From: Corallococcus sp.
GTDB taxonomy: Bacteria; Bacillota; Clostridia; Christensenellales; CAG-314
NCBI GenBank assembly: GCA_023663205.1
Contig: JAMPHX010000073.1
Coordinates: 1-6,647, forward strand
Length of the DNA stretch: 6,647 bases
Direction of reading: 5' to 3'
Position 1 is the stretch's first letter. Every line of letters starts with the position of its first letter. Below the pieces are notes generated by a model. It ran no database searches, was not told where the DNA came from, and saw only the letters and a list, made by a program, of their open reading frames with translations. Below are positions 6,111 to 6,647 of the stretch, in pieces. The translations under genes and the position numbers were made by a program.

Positions 6111-6647
6111 TCAACTTATTTTAAGTGCCATATTGACAATTTCTTCAGTGGTTTGAGCGCCTAACTTTTGAACCGTTTCAACACGTTGTTCGGCATCTTG
6201 AATATTCAATCCCAAAGATTTGAGGATTGATATTGCGTCATTGGCATCTTTGCCGAAACGACGTTCCTCAACCGCACTGCCTATGCCGTCCGCGCAAGAA
6301 ACCTTTTCTCTGAGTTCCAACACCAATCTTTCGGCAGTTTTTTTGCCCAACCCTTTTATCTTTGTCAGCGTTGCGGTATTTCCGCTGTAAATAGCCGCGG
6401 CAAGGTCATTGACTGCTATACCCGACAAAATAGCCTGTGCAACTTTGCAGCCCACACCGCTTACCGAAATCAAATTTAGAAACATACTTTTTTCTGCAAG
6501 CGTGGCAAAACCAAACAGGGATAATCCGTCCTCCTTAACCTGCAAATAAGTATAAATTTGGGCATTACTGCCTTTTTCATAACTCTTTGCCGTTTCCGAG
6601 GAAACATTTACCCCACACCTCAATCTGGATACAAGCGTCCTCGGGAT
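6111..6647 (-). CDS. ruvA: Holliday junction DNA helicase RuvA, 5' end missing
   Basis: RuvA is the tetrameric protein that grips four-way junctions and loads RuvB. About 178 codons are present; roughly the first 20 residues lie beyond the right edge. From the minus strand one sees the end of the OB-fold domain (YTYLQVKEDGLSLFGFA), two helix-hairpin-helix motifs, SGVGCKVAQAIL and KGLGKKTAERL (the second at 6327-6359), a linker, and the C-terminal RuvB-binding domain (DANDAISILKSLGLN to the end). The frame is clean from about 6611 down to the stop. Above that, the open frame reads TLVSRLRCG where RuvA should read roughly IDVNGVGY; family-like pieces appear instead in the other two frames (CIQIE at 6633-6619, GVG at 6619-6611). 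The extreme 5' part may carry a deletion or assembly error. Do not take the TTG at 6623 as the true start. Confidence 0.93.
   Translation of the reverse strand: MPRTLVSRLRCGVNVSSETAKSYEKGSNAQIYTYLQVKEDGLSLFGFATLAEKSMFLNLISVSGVGCKVAQAILSGIAVNDLAAAIYSGNTATLTKIKGLGKKTAERLVLELREKVSCADGIGSAVEERRFGKDANDAISILKSLGLNIQDAEQRVETVQKLGAQTTEEIVNMALKIS

Overview
The window is a compact, minus-strand stretch of the core Clostridia gene order ruvA-ruvB-queA-tgt-yajC-(four-helix membrane protein)-scfA-scfB-secD. The host is very likely an anaerobic Bacillota of class Clostridia. The SCIFF precursor and its radical SAM maturase next to yajC and secD are characteristic of that class, and base composition, AGGAGG-type ribosome binding sites and sigma-A promoters agree. 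I cannot name a genus; several divergent residues suggest a lineage away from the model clostridia.

Right part (about 4016-6647): ruvA (5' end cut by the window edge), ruvB and queA are packed with gaps of 21 and 1 nt. tgt follows 59 nt after queA. RuvA and RuvB are the Holliday-junction branch-migration motor. QueA and Tgt act in queuosine modification of tRNA; Tgt inserts the queuine precursor at position 34 and QueA adds the cyclopentane precursor ring. The first few dozen bases of ruvA at the window edge look frame-disturbed.

Middle part (about 1939-2820): yajC, a small Sec-translocon accessory protein, has its own promoter just after the tgt stop. It is followed by a 123-residue four-helix membrane protein of unknown function (probably the TIGR04086 family). 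Its Shine-Dalgarno lies in the 3' arm of a perfect 10-bp hairpin, followed by a T-rich tract.

Left part (1-1930): a consensus-like promoter drives scfA, a 56-codon six-cysteine ranthipeptide (SCIFF) precursor, and scfB, its radical SAM/SPASM thioether-forming maturase. A terminator-like hairpin lies between the two, and scfB most likely starts at TTG, so precursor is probably made in large excess over enzyme. After scfB a third promoter opens secD, of which only the first 51 codons are present.

The most notable points are the SCIFF pair embedded among protein-export genes, a 13-residue tail after the last cysteine of the precursor, and the two RNA hairpins that appear to tune expression of neighbouring genes. 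SCIFF systems are already described, so this is not a wholly new system; the regulatory layout and tail are the parts worth a second look. No RNA genes, mobile elements, CRISPR arrays or long repeats were seen.
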